Shown: in pieces, positions 8,198 to 16,944 of the stretch
Layout of the letters: the number at the start of each line of letters is the position of its first letter
How positions within the stretch are numbered: position 1 is the first letter of the stretch
From: Clostridia bacterium
Lineage (GTDB): Bacteria > Bacillota_A > Clostridia > Oscillospirales > Acutalibacteraceae
Length of the DNA stretch: 64,000 bases
Direction: 5' to 3'
NCBI GenBank assembly: GCA_017456015.1
Contig: JAFTLL010000003.1
Coordinates: 124,001-188,000 of the forward strand
Notes under the pieces: generated by a model
What the model saw: only the letters and a program-made list of their open reading frames with translations
The model's database searches: none
Told to the model about the DNA's origin: nothing
Position numbers and translations under genes: made by a program

Positions 8198-9234
8198 AAA
8201 TATCAATATTCGGGCAATCACACGCGGATGTTATCGGTGTTGTGATTGACGGTTTTCCTGCCGGCTTCCCGATTGATTTTGAAGCCCTACAAGCTTTCCT
8301 TGCAAGACGTGCACCCGGAAACGCCGCTTTTTCTACAAAACGTAAAGAGGCCGACATTCCCAAATTTTTAACCGGTGTGGTTGACGGCGTCACCTGTGGT
8401 GCTCCGATTTGCGCCGTTATTGAAAACACTAATCTTCGCTCGGGCGATTATAGCAATTTGTTTGACTCTCCCCGGCCGTCACACGCAGATTATCCGGCAC
8501 AAATTAAGTTTAACGGCTTTCAGGATGTGCGGGGCGGCGGTCATTTTTCCGGCCGCTTGACTGCGGCTTTGTGCATTGCTGGCGGATTATGTTTGCAATA
8601 TTTAAAAACACAAGGCATTTCTGTCGGAGCGCATATTTCCTCAATCGGTCAGTTTGATGATAATCATTATGCAGAAATGGAGCTGGATCCTGATATATTT
8701 TTAAAGGATACTTTTCCGGTATACAACCAGGAAGCCAAGCAGAAGATGCTGTCTGCGATTGAAGAAGCACGCAAGGACGGCGATTCGGTCGGCGGAACCA
8801 TTGAATGTGCAGTTTTGGGATTGCAAGCCGGTATCGGTGACCCGATGTTTGATGGAATTGAAAACAAGCTTTCTGCGGCGGTTTTCGGTATCCCTGCAAT
8901 TAAGGGCATAGAATTCGGCAGCGGCTTTGCCGGAACACGTTTATACGGGTCACAAAATAACGACCCCTATTACTACGTTGACCAAAAGGTGCAAACCAAA
9001 ACAAATAACCACGGTGGTATTTTAGGCGGTATCAGTACAGGTATGCCGATTCTTTTCCGTGTGGCTGTAAAGCCGACTCCTTCCATTGCCAAAGAGCAGT
9101 TATCGGTTAATTTAAAAACCGGTGAAAACGGAAAGCTTCTCATTAAAGGCCGACATGACCCATGTATCGTTCCGCGTGCGGTTCCGTGTGTTGAAGCCGC
9201 TTGTGCGATTGCTTTATGTGATTATTTATTCTAA
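8170..9234 (+). CDS. aroC: chorismate synthase
   Basis: A 354-residue FMN-dependent enzyme that makes chorismate from EPSP. Visible signatures are FGQSHADVIGVVIDGFPAG (the family start block has GESHG; here it is GQSHA), RPSHADY, FQDVRGGGHFSGRLTAALCIAGG and the C-terminal RHDPCIVPRAVPCVEAACAIAL. The start ATG 8170 has AAGGG nine bases upstream and lies inside the aroA 3' end. Expression is probably translationally coupled. Confidence 0.95.
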   Translation: MSSAFGTKLKISIFGQSHADVIGVVIDGFPAGFPIDFEALQAFLARRAPGNAAFSTKRKEADIPKFLTGVVDGVTCGAPICAVIENTNLRSGDYSNLFDSPRPSHADYPAQIKFNGFQDVRGGGHFSGRLTAALCIAGGLCLQYLKTQGISVGAHISSIGQFDDNHYAEMELDPDIFLKDTFPVYNQEAKQKMLSAIEEARKDGDSVGGTIECAVLGLQAGIGDPMFDGIENKLSAAVFGIPAIKGIEFGSGFAGTRLYGSQNNDPYYYVDQKVQTKTNNHGGILGGISTGMPILFRVAVKPTPSIAKEQLSVNLKTGENGKLLIKGRHDPCIVPRAVPCVEAACAIALCDYLF

Positions 9235-9246
9235 TGAGGTGAAAAA

Positions 9247-10389
9247 ATGAAAATTGATGAATTACGCGAAAAAATTGATTCGATTGACCAGGAACTTGTC
9301 TCCCTCTTTGTAAAAAGAATGGATGTTTCTGCCGAAATAGCAGCCTATAAAAAAGAAGCCGGCAGGTCGGTAAGTGATTCCCAGAGGGAACGTAAACTGT
9401 TAAATCGAGTTTCTGAGATTGCCGGTGAAGAATTTGAATCCCAAACGCGGATTTTGTATAATTTGATTATGGGTTTAAGCCGTTCTTATCAAAGTCATTT
9501 GCTTGGGTTTGACAGCGCATTGATTGACCAAATTCAAACCGCTGTTGAAAATACCGAAAAGATTTTTCCTGAGCGTGCCTTTGTCGCCTGCCAGGGTGTT
9601 GAAGGTGCTTATTCGCAGTCGGCTTGTGAAAAACTCTTTAATGCACCGAACATTATGTTCATGAATACTTTTGACGGGGTTTTTAGTGCTGTTGACAAAG
9701 GATTATGCCGTTACGGTATTCTTCCGTTGGAGAATAGTTCCGCAGGTTCTGTAAACCAGATTTACGATTTGATGCTGAAATATAAGTTTAACATTGTTCG
9801 CAGTACGCGCGTCCATATTTGTCATGCCCTCTTGGCGAAAAAAGGCGTTCAACTGGATGAAATAAAGGAAATCTATTCGCACGAACAGGCCATCAATCAA
9901 TGCAGTGAGTTTTTGCAAAGTCTTAAAAATGTAAAGGTTCATGTCTGCGAGAATACTGCCATGGCGGCAAAAGCAATTGCAGAAAGTGACCGTGACGATA
10001 TAGCCGCAATTTCCTCCGCGTCATGCGCAGATCTCTACAATTTAGAGGTTCTCCAAGACTCTATTCCAAATGTGGACAACAATTACACGCGCTTTATTTG
10101 TATTTCTAAAAAATTGGAGATTTATCCCGGCGCAAACCGGACAAGTTTAATGCTAGTTTTGCCGCATAAACCCGGTTCTTTATACAATATCATTTCTAAA
10201 TTTTATTCCTTGGGTATCAATTTAATTAAATTGGAAAGCCGACCGATTCAAGGTAAGGATTTTGAATTTATGTTCTACTTTGATATTGATGTTCCGGTTT
10301 ATTCGGATAAATTTATCAATTTACTTTCCCAATTGCAAGCGGAATCCGATAGATTCCAATATCTTGGTAGTTACACTGAGGTAATATAA
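9247..10389 (+). CDS. pheA: bifunctional chorismate mutase / prephenate dehydratase (P-protein)
   Basis: A 380-residue fusion. Residues 1 to about 85 are an AroQ-class chorismate mutase (LREKIDSIDQELVSLFVKRM). About 108-285 is prephenate dehydratase (GVEGAYSQSA, LPLENSSAGSVNQIYDL, NYTRF). About 295-370 is an ACT domain with HKPGSLYNI and the ESRP motif that binds phenylalanine in feedback-regulated P-proteins. It converts chorismate to prephenate (feeding TyrA too) and to phenylpyruvate. GAGGTG precedes the ATG. Enzyme-level Phe feedback would act in addition to the leader attenuator. Confidence 0.95.
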   Translation: MKIDELREKIDSIDQELVSLFVKRMDVSAEIAAYKKEAGRSVSDSQRERKLLNRVSEIAGEEFESQTRILYNLIMGLSRSYQSHLLGFDSALIDQIQTAVENTEKIFPERAFVACQGVEGAYSQSACEKLFNAPNIMFMNTFDGVFSAVDKGLCRYGILPLENSSAGSVNQIYDLMLKYKFNIVRSTRVHICHALLAKKGVQLDEIKEIYSHEQAINQCSEFLQSLKNVKVHVCENTAMAAKAIAESDRDDIAAISSASCADLYNLEVLQDSIPNVDNNYTRFICISKKLEIYPGANRTSLMLVLPHKPGSLYNIISKFYSLGINLIKLESRPIQGKDFEFMFYFDIDVPVYSDKFINLLSQLQAESDRFQYLGSYTEVI

Positions 10390-11630
10390 TGAAAAAGTTT
10401 GGTTTGTTAGGAAGACGGCTTTCACACAGCCTATCTCCGCAAATTCATGCATACTTCGGTGATTATCCTTATGAGTTAATTGAAAGAGAACCCGATGCGC
10501 TTGCCGGTCTTTTTGCTGACGGTTTATATCAAGGGTTTAATGTTACCATCCCCTACAAAACAGCCATTATCCCCTATTGTGACGAATTGGATGCGCTTTC
10601 TGCGCGTATGGGGAGTGTAAATACGGTTTACTTTAAAAACGGGAAAACGGTCGGTTATAATACAGATTATTTCGGTTTTCGGTATTTGTTAGAGCAAAAC
10701 GGTATTTCGGTTTCCGGCTGTAAAGTCCTTGTCCTCGGCAGCGGCGGTGCGAGTCTTACGGTACGCGCTGTTTTAGGAGATTTACAGGTGGGTGAAATTG
10801 TGGTTATTTCCCGTTCGGGAAAAGATAACTACGAAAACATTTCCCAACACTATGATGCAGATATGATTGTAAATACGACACCCGTAGGCATGTATCCAAA
10901 CAATCTGCAAAGCCCGATTGAATTGCAAGAATTCAAGAACTGCCGCACGGTAGTCGATTTGATTTATAATCCCCTTCGCACAAAACTCTTGCTCGACGCA
11001 GAGCGTTTGGGTATGCGGTCGGTAAATGGATTAACCATGCTTGTTGCACAGGCTAAGCGCGCAGCAGAACTTTTTACGGGAACGGACATTTCAAACAATG
11101 AAATTAAAAAAACAGTTGCCGCCATGCAGCAAGAATTTTGCAGTTTGGTTTTGGTTGGAATGCCTGGATGCGGAAAAAGTACGGTGGGAAAACGGTTGGC
11201 CGAGTACAGCGGCAAAATTTTTATGGATACAGATGATATGGTGGTGTCTGCCACAGGCACAGATATTCCCACTTTGTTTGCAACCCAGGGCGAGGCTGTG
11301 TTCCGCAAACTGGAAACCGATGCGGTATTACAGGCAACCAAGCAACTTGGTGCAGTGATTGCTACCGGCGGCGGAGTGGTTTTAAAAGAAATCAACTGCC
11401 TGGCTTTACGACAAAACGCAAAGGTTGTTTTTTTAAGCCGCCCTGTGGATGAGCTTGCAACGGCCGGTCGACCCTTATCCAAAGATCGAAAGGCAGTGTG
11501 TGAGCTCTTGGCCCAGCGTTTGCCTCTATATCGCGCTGTAAGCGATTTTGAGGTTGCGGTAGACAAAAATCCCGAGGTTACCTGCAAAAAAATATTGGAG
11601 GCCATAAAAAATGAAGATTTTAGTGATTAA
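10389..11630 (+). CDS. aroE-aroK: bifunctional shikimate dehydrogenase / shikimate kinase fusion
   Basis: A 413-residue fusion in one frame. Residues 1 to about 250 are AroE: LGRRLSHSLSPQIH, NVTIPYK (catalytic Lys), YNTDYFGF, the LGSGGASLTVRAVL nucleotide loop and VNTTPVGMYP. About 252-413 is AroK: Walker A GMPGCGKST at 257-265, MDTDDMV, FRKLETDAV and ATGGGVV. It carries out 3-dehydroshikimate to shikimate and then phosphorylation. No stop or start separates the two parts, so this is a true fusion and not two overlapping genes. Some shikimate-kinase detail is atypical, for example AGRPLSKDR in the lid. The start overlaps the pheA stop (TAATG). Confidence 0.93.
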   Translation: MKKFGLLGRRLSHSLSPQIHAYFGDYPYELIEREPDALAGLFADGLYQGFNVTIPYKTAIIPYCDELDALSARMGSVNTVYFKNGKTVGYNTDYFGFRYLLEQNGISVSGCKVLVLGSGGASLTVRAVLGDLQVGEIVVISRSGKDNYENISQHYDADMIVNTTPVGMYPNNLQSPIELQEFKNCRTVVDLIYNPLRTKLLLDAERLGMRSVNGLTMLVAQAKRAAELFTGTDISNNEIKKTVAAMQQEFCSLVLVGMPGCGKSTVGKRLAEYSGKIFMDTDDMVVSATGTDIPTLFATQGEAVFRKLETDAVLQATKQLGAVIATGGGVVLKEINCLALRQNAKVVFLSRPVDELATAGRPLSKDRKAVCELLAQRLPLYRAVSDFEVAVDKNPEVTCKKILEAIKNEDFSD

Positions 11631-12036
11631 CGGGCCGAACATCAATATGCTCGGCATAAGAGAACCAGATATTTACGGTAAAGACACATATGATGCACTT
11701 TGCAGGCAAATCAAAGCGCATTGCGCGGCAAAGCAGGTCGATGTTTCCTTTTTTCAATCGAACTATGAAGGTGCCATCGTTGATGCAATTCAAAAAGCCT
11801 ATTTCGATAAGATAGATGGTATCGTTATCAATCCGGCTGCTTATACCCATACAAGTGTTGCGATTTTAGATGCTTTAAAGGCAGTTGGAATTCCGACTGT
11901 GGAGGTACATATTTCGGATATCAACAGCCGTGATACCTTTCGCAAACACTCCTACATCAGTGCTGTCTGTCAAAAGACAATTTGCGGCAAAGGTTTTGCC
12001 GGATACATTGAGGCCATAGACCATTTATTGACATAA
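11611..12036 (+). CDS. aroQ: 3-dehydroquinate dehydratase, type II
   Basis: A 141-residue dodecameric-type dehydroquinase that removes water from 3-dehydroquinate. It shows INGPNINMLGIREPDIYG, SNYEGAIVDAIQKAY, INPAAYTHTSVAILDAL and EVHISDINSRDTFRKHSYIS, all expected of the type II family. The ATG has GGAGG nine bases upstream and overlaps the fusion gene by 20 bp. As the last gene of the operon, it completes the seven shikimate steps and is followed by a strong terminator. Confidence 0.96.
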   Translation: MKILVINGPNINMLGIREPDIYGKDTYDALCRQIKAHCAAKQVDVSFFQSNYEGAIVDAIQKAYFDKIDGIVINPAAYTHTSVAILDALKAVGIPTVEVHISDINSRDTFRKHSYISAVCQKTICGKGFAGYIEAIDHLLT

Positions 12037-12050
12037 GCGTGATAAGCAAA

Positions 12051-12082
12051 AGAACCCTGTATGAAACAGGGTTCTTTTTTTT
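12051..12082. terminator. bidirectional terminator between the aro operon and polC
   Basis: AGAACCCTG (12051-12059) and CAGGGTTCT (12067-12075) form a 9-bp stem with a 7-nt loop, followed by a run of T on the plus strand. On the minus strand the same stem is followed by TTTT, so it probably ends both convergent transcripts. Confidence 0.9.
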
Positions 12083-12091
12083 GCGTCAAAA

Positions 12092-15000
12092 TTAAAACAT
12101 TGTCATTTGATTTGAATCCGGAAGCGCGTCCAAAACACCCATTTGGTTCAGCGATTCAATAACCGATTTTGAAACACCGGCTACACTTTGAAATTCATCC
12201 TTAGAGATGAAACTGCCGTGTTGTGCCGCTTCATATAAAGAAACCGCCGCTTTTTCTCCAACACCGTCCAGTGCTGCGAAAGGCACGCGCATTTTACCGT
12301 CTTCTACCAAATATTTCGTTGCATGCGATTTTTTCAAATCAATGGGTAAAATCTCAATTCCGCGACAAAGAATCTCATTAAAGACAAGCAAAGTATCACA
12401 AGCATCTTTTTCTTTTTTACTGGCTTCCTTGTCTTTGAGCCGAATTTCATTGATACGGCGCTTAATGGCTTCCCTGCCTTTGAGAATCGTAGAAAGTTCA
12501 ACATCTTCGGAGCGCACTGTGAAATAAGCACAGTAGTATTCAACGGGTCTGTGAACCTTATACCAACCCAAACGCAATGCGGCAATCATATAGGCCGCGG
12601 CATGGGCTTTTGGGAACATATACTTAATTTTAAAACAAGAATCAATATACCATTGCGGCACATTGTTCTCCTTCATTAAACGAATATGCTCCTCGGTCAG
12701 TAGTTTCTTGGCTTTCCCTTTACGAACGATTTCCATGATTTTAAAAGCATCCTTTTTCGGTACGCCTTTATAAATCAAATAGGTCATAATGTTATCACGC
12801 GTTCCAATTACATCAGAAATCGTACAGGTACCGGAGCGAATCAAATCCTGCGCGTTGCCAAGCCAAACATCGGTGCCGTGTGAAAGACCGGATATCTGTA
12901 AAAGGTCAGAAAAGGTTTTCGGCTTTGTTTCGACCAACATATCCCGAACAAATTTTGTCCCCAGCTCCGGTAAGGTATAGGTACCGGTCAGCGAATCTAT
13001 ATCCTCTGAGGTTACACCCAGTGCTGCTGTGGAGCCAAACAGACTCATAACATCCGGGTCACTCATACAAACAGAGTTTACGGGGATACCAGTATATTCT
13101 TCAAGATATTTGTAAATCGTCGGCACATCATGGCCTAATTCGTCCAGTTTGAGAATATTATCGTGAATCGAATGGAAATCAAAGTGCGTAGTTATCATAT
13201 CCGAATCAACATCATTTGCCGGGCGCTGCACCGGACAAAAATCATAAATTTCCATATCAGCCGGAACAACAACCATACCGCCGGGATGTTGACCGGTGGT
13301 ACGCTTGATTTTACTCTTGTTGATGGAAACTGCAAGACGTTCTTCTTCACTCTTGCTTAACATCATACCGTAATCCTCAGCATAATGCTTTACAAATCCA
13401 TAAGCTGTTTTTTCGGCAACCGTAGCGATGGTGCCGGCTTTAAATACGTTTTGCTCACCAAATAATTCTTCGGTAAAACGGTGAATAAAAGGCTGTACCT
13501 CACCCGAAAAGTTTTGGTCAATATCAGGGACCTTATCACCGTCAAACCCAAGGAAAGTTTCAAACGGAATATCGTGACCGTCACGGTTATAGTCTGCATT
13601 GCATTTCGGGCATTTTTTCGCCGGCAAATCAAATCCCGAACCGATGCTTCCATCGGTAATCCATTCACTGTGTTTGCAGTTGGGACAAACATAATGAGGC
13701 ACCAATGGATTGACTTCGGAAATACCGGCCATGGTTGCAACAAAGGAGGAACCTACCGAGCCTCGCGACCCGACAAGATAGCCGCGTTTTTCCGATTCGG
13801 CCACAAGTTTTTGTGCGGTAACATACATGACCGAGAATCCGTGCCGAATAATCGAAGAAAGTTCGCGTTCTAACCGGTCATTTACAATCTCCGGTAAGGG
13901 GTCACCATACAACTCTTTTGCACGACTGCGGGTGATTTCGGTTAAAATATCGTCCGACCCTTCAATTTTCGGCGGATAGTTTCCGTCCGGTATGGCCTTA
14001 ACGCTGCCATCGATGCTGTCTGCAATTTTTTGCGGATTGTCAATTACAATTTCTTTCGCACGCGCACCTAAAAAAGCGAAATCTTCCAACATTTCCGCTG
14101 TGGTTTTTAAGTAAAGCGGCGGCTGCGTTTCGGCATCTTTAAAACCTTGTCCGGCCATCAATATGGTGCGTAGTTTTGCATCCTCTTTATAAAGAAAATG
14201 CACGTCACCCGTAGCCACCACCGGTTTACCGATTTTGTCTGCAACCGCGATAATTTTACGATTTATTTCGTTTAAATCTTCTTCGGAATGCACTATGCCG
14301 TTACGTAACATGAAAGCGTTGTTTCCGTTCGGCTGAATTTCAATATAATCATAAAAGCGTGCAATTTCTTCTATACGCTCTTCCGGGAGATTATCGAGAA
14401 CCGCTTGGTATAAATCGCCCTGCTCGCAAGCGCTGCCGATAATCAGACCTTCTCGGTATTTTTCAATAACGCTGCGCGGATAGAGCGGTTTAGCCGGGCG
14501 CGGTTTTTGTGGATTGTTTTTGTTGTAGGTTTTGCGGAAATAATTCAAATGTGCATAAGAAACCAACCGGTACAGATTTTGAAGTCCGGTTTGATTTTGT
14601 ACCAGGATAATCATGTGATAACGGGTCAATTTTTCAGAGTCGACACCGGTATCAATGGTTTTACCGCCTTGATTATAAACATCATCAACAAAATAGGCCT
14701 CTACGCCGTAAATCACCTTGAAATTTTCATCTTTTTTTCGAATGGCGTTTAGGGTATTCATGGCTTCCGGAAAGGATTGCACTACACCGTGGTCGGTAAT
14801 GGCAATGGCCTTATGTCCCCATTTAAATGCTTGCTGAATTAGAGCGCTTGCGGGCACAACAGCATCCATAGCTGACATACTGGTGTGCGCATGCAATTCT
14901 ACGCGTTTCTCTTCGGCCTCGTCCATCTTTTCATAGGTATCTAAAACGGCAATAGAAAGCGGACGCAATATGTAGCCTTTTTCCCAATCATCAAACTCAT

Positions 15001-15868
15001 AATTACCGCGAACCAGCAAACAGTTCCCCGGTTGAATCGGGTCAAACTGCCCTTCTTTATCTTTGTTGACTATCAGCTTGGCAAAAAGCGAGTTGGTCTT
15101 ATCAGAAAAAGAAAAATTGATGAATATTTTATCGCCTTTTTTGGTTGGCTTGACCTCTTTTGAAAAAACTTCACCCCAAACCACAAGTCCGGGTACTTCG
15201 GTTGTAACTGTATGCATGGGTACAGGTTTACCTGTAATTGGACGCCCGTAAAACAACTGTGCGGAATCAAGATAAATTTGTGAGCCGTCCTCGGGTTTAT
15301 CATGACGAGTTGTAGATTTCGGAGCAGTATTTTTCGAGACCGGATTGGGCGCTGTCGGCGTTTGAACCGGTATTTCTGGTGCCGGGCGTACCATTTCAAC
15401 CGTTTCGGTTACGCCGGAGTATGTGATGCCGAGCTCCATGCCGAAAAAGGCTTTGACTGCGGAACATAAATCGGTTTCAAAAGAAGAATTCTTTATGGTG
15501 TTTAAACCGCCGAAAGCCAGCTCAATTTCCAGTTGATTCTCTTGTAAGTGATATTTTGCATTGTTAAAATAACCGTTTAGCGTTGGATTGCGCAATTTTA
15601 AAAATTCCACAATATCGGCAAGAATTTCGGTATTCGGAACAACCTTTTGAAAATGATACTTTACAGATACTGAGGTGAGGCGAAGTGCGTCAGCAAGTGC
15701 GGATTTAAATTTAGCAATACGTGCAAAGCAAACATATGAATTAAAAACAAGCTCTAAGGCCATCGTACGGCGCGGCTTGTCCACCGAGCAGGAGGTTACT
15801 TGCGCATCGGCCAAATCATCAAAACCCGATATGTAATTGCAAAATAATTGTTCAATGGTTGCTGACAT
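12092..15868 (-). CDS. polC: DNA polymerase III alpha subunit, PolC type, lacking the 3'-5' exonuclease domain
   Basis: The replicative polymerase of Firmicutes, 1258 residues against about 1430-1460 for typical PolC. Order: N-terminal domain, OB fold (about 220-310), PHP domain beginning VELHAHTSMSAMDAV (His326, His328), then the polymerase core. The core has a Cys4 zinc module (YVCPNCKHSEW, CPKC) and catalytic aspartates 782 and 784 in PDIDQNFSGE and 909 in KLDELGHD. The C-terminus is DALPDSNQMTMF. After YGVEAYFVDD (ending residue 396) the chain passes straight into about 20 linker residues and RYHMIILVQN. In Bacillus PolC the DnaQ-like exonuclease (about 180 residues, DxE motif) sits exactly there. 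The frame is open throughout, so this is a domain absence and not a break. It is the last gene of the uppS-to-polC operon. Confidence 0.95.
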   Translation of the reverse strand: MSATIEQLFCNYISGFDDLADAQVTSCSVDKPRRTMALELVFNSYVCFARIAKFKSALADALRLTSVSVKYHFQKVVPNTEILADIVEFLKLRNPTLNGYFNNAKYHLQENQLEIELAFGGLNTIKNSSFETDLCSAVKAFFGMELGITYSGVTETVEMVRPAPEIPVQTPTAPNPVSKNTAPKSTTRHDKPEDGSQIYLDSAQLFYGRPITGKPVPMHTVTTEVPGLVVWGEVFSKEVKPTKKGDKIFINFSFSDKTNSLFAKLIVNKDKEGQFDPIQPGNCLLVRGNYEFDDWEKGYILRPLSIAVLDTYEKMDEAEEKRVELHAHTSMSAMDAVVPASALIQQAFKWGHKAIAITDHGVVQSFPEAMNTLNAIRKKDENFKVIYGVEAYFVDDVYNQGGKTIDTGVDSEKLTRYHMIILVQNQTGLQNLYRLVSYAHLNYFRKTYNKNNPQKPRPAKPLYPRSVIEKYREGLIIGSACEQGDLYQAVLDNLPEERIEEIARFYDYIEIQPNGNNAFMLRNGIVHSEEDLNEINRKIIAVADKIGKPVVATGDVHFLYKEDAKLRTILMAGQGFKDAETQPPLYLKTTAEMLEDFAFLGARAKEIVIDNPQKIADSIDGSVKAIPDGNYPPKIEGSDDILTEITRSRAKELYGDPLPEIVNDRLERELSSIIRHGFSVMYVTAQKLVAESEKRGYLVGSRGSVGSSFVATMAGISEVNPLVPHYVCPNCKHSEWITDGSIGSGFDLPAKKCPKCNADYNRDGHDIPFETFLGFDGDKVPDIDQNFSGEVQPFIHRFTEELFGEQNVFKAGTIATVAEKTAYGFVKHYAEDYGMMLSKSEEERLAVSINKSKIKRTTGQHPGGMVVVPADMEIYDFCPVQRPANDVDSDMITTHFDFHSIHDNILKLDELGHDVPTIYKYLEEYTGIPVNSVCMSDPDVMSLFGSTAALGVTSEDIDSLTGTYTLPELGTKFVRDMLVETKPKTFSDLLQISGLSHGTDVWLGNAQDLIRSGTCTISDVIGTRDNIMTYLIYKGVPKKDAFKIMEIVRKGKAKKLLTEEHIRLMKENNVPQWYIDSCFKIKYMFPKAHAAAYMIAALRLGWYKVHRPVEYYCAYFTVRSEDVELSTILKGREAIKRRINEIRLKDKEASKKEKDACDTLLVFNEILCRGIEILPIDLKKSHATKYLVEDGKMRVPFAALDGVGEKAAVSLYEAAQHGSFISKDEFQSVAGVSKSVIESLNQMGVLDALPDSNQMTMF

Positions 15869-15881
15869 GATTTATATTCCT

Positions 15882-16937
15882 TTATAATTTCTTTATTTCT
15901 TCAAGCAGTGCAGGCAAAAGCTGATCTTCCGGCAGTTTTCGAATGATTTCCCCTTTTTTAAAAAGGAGTCCGCACTCGTCTCCGCCGGCAATACCAATAT
16001 CTGCTTCCTTGGCCTCCCCCGGTCCGTTTACAACACAACCCATTATGGCCACCGTGATATTTTTGTCACAGTCTTGCAACATTTCCTCCGCCTTTTGTGC
16101 GAGGTCAATTAAATTGATTTTGGTGCGGCCGCAGGTTGGGCAGGAAACAAAGCGAATACCCTTATTGTATAAGCCACAGGAACGCAAAATATCCTTTGCG
16201 GCATAGACCTCTTTTACAGGGTCGGCTGTAAGTGAAACACGAATGGTATCGCCAATACCGCGAAGCAACAAGCCCCCGATGCCAACAGCCGATTTAATTA
16301 TACCGGCGCGCTCTGTGCCCGCTTCGGTAACGCCAAGATGCAAAGGATATGTGCACCGTTCTGCGGCGAGAAGATAAGCAGCATACATGGTTTTTGTGTC
16401 AGAAGACTTAATCGAGAGAACAATATTTTCAAAATCAAATTTTTCGAGTAAATGAATATGGTATAAACCGCTTTCGACCAGTGCTTCTGCCGTTGGAGCA
16501 CCGTGCTTTTCAAGGATATGTTTTTCAACCGAACCGGAGTTTACACCGATACGGATGGGAACATTATGAGTATGGCAAGCGCGCACAACCTGCGCAACGC
16601 GTTGGTCATCGCCAATGTTACCGGGGTTGATACGGATTTTATCTACACCTGCCGCCACACAATCCAAAGCCAGCCGATAATCAAAATGAATATCTGCCAC
16701 AAGGGGAATCGACACGGCAGATTTGATGCTTTCAACCAATCCAACCGCATTTTTATCCGGAATGGCAACCCGAATAATATCGCATCCGGCCTTCTCCAAA
16801 GCAATCGCCTGCGCAATATTTTTTTTAACATCATCCGCCGGAGCATTTAGCATAGACTGAATGGCAACGGGCGAACCGCCACCGATCATTTTGTTCGCAA
16901 TTCGAATTTTTTTTGTGTGAAAACGCTCTGTCAACAC
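15882..16937 (-). CDS. ispG: 4-hydroxy-3-methylbut-2-en-1-yl diphosphate synthase
   Basis: About 351 residues. An iron-sulfur enzyme of the MEP isoprenoid pathway (GcpE) acting on MEcPP. It shows GGGSPVAIQSMLNAP at the N-terminus, the TIM-barrel LVADIHFDYRLAL and KIRINPGNIG, and the [4Fe-4S] cysteines in FVSCPTCGRT and MGCVVNGPGEAKEAD. I chose GTG 16937, five bases after GAGG. The frame also allows GTG 16943 or TTG 16934. It lies between rseP and polC, where proS sits in Bacillus. Confidence 0.93.
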   Translation of the reverse strand: MLTERFHTKKIRIANKMIGGGSPVAIQSMLNAPADDVKKNIAQAIALEKAGCDIIRVAIPDKNAVGLVESIKSAVSIPLVADIHFDYRLALDCVAAGVDKIRINPGNIGDDQRVAQVVRACHTHNVPIRIGVNSGSVEKHILEKHGAPTAEALVESGLYHIHLLEKFDFENIVLSIKSSDTKTMYAAYLLAAERCTYPLHLGVTEAGTERAGIIKSAVGIGGLLLRGIGDTIRVSLTADPVKEVYAAKDILRSCGLYNKGIRFVSCPTCGRTKINLIDLAQKAEEMLQDCDKNITVAIMGCVVNGPGEAKEADIGIAGGDECGLLFKKGEIIRKLPEDQLLPALLEEIKKL

Positions 16938-16944
16938 AGTCACC

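Noticed and set aside
10389..11630. aroE and aroK as two overlapping genes
   Set aside because: No stop codon or internal ribosome site separates the domains. The interdomain stretch around residue 250 is short and in frame.
12092..15868. polC shortened by frameshift or assembly break
   Set aside because: One uninterrupted frame holds all other domains, and the junction after YGVEAYFVDD is a clean linker. I kept an assembly artefact only as a refuting test.
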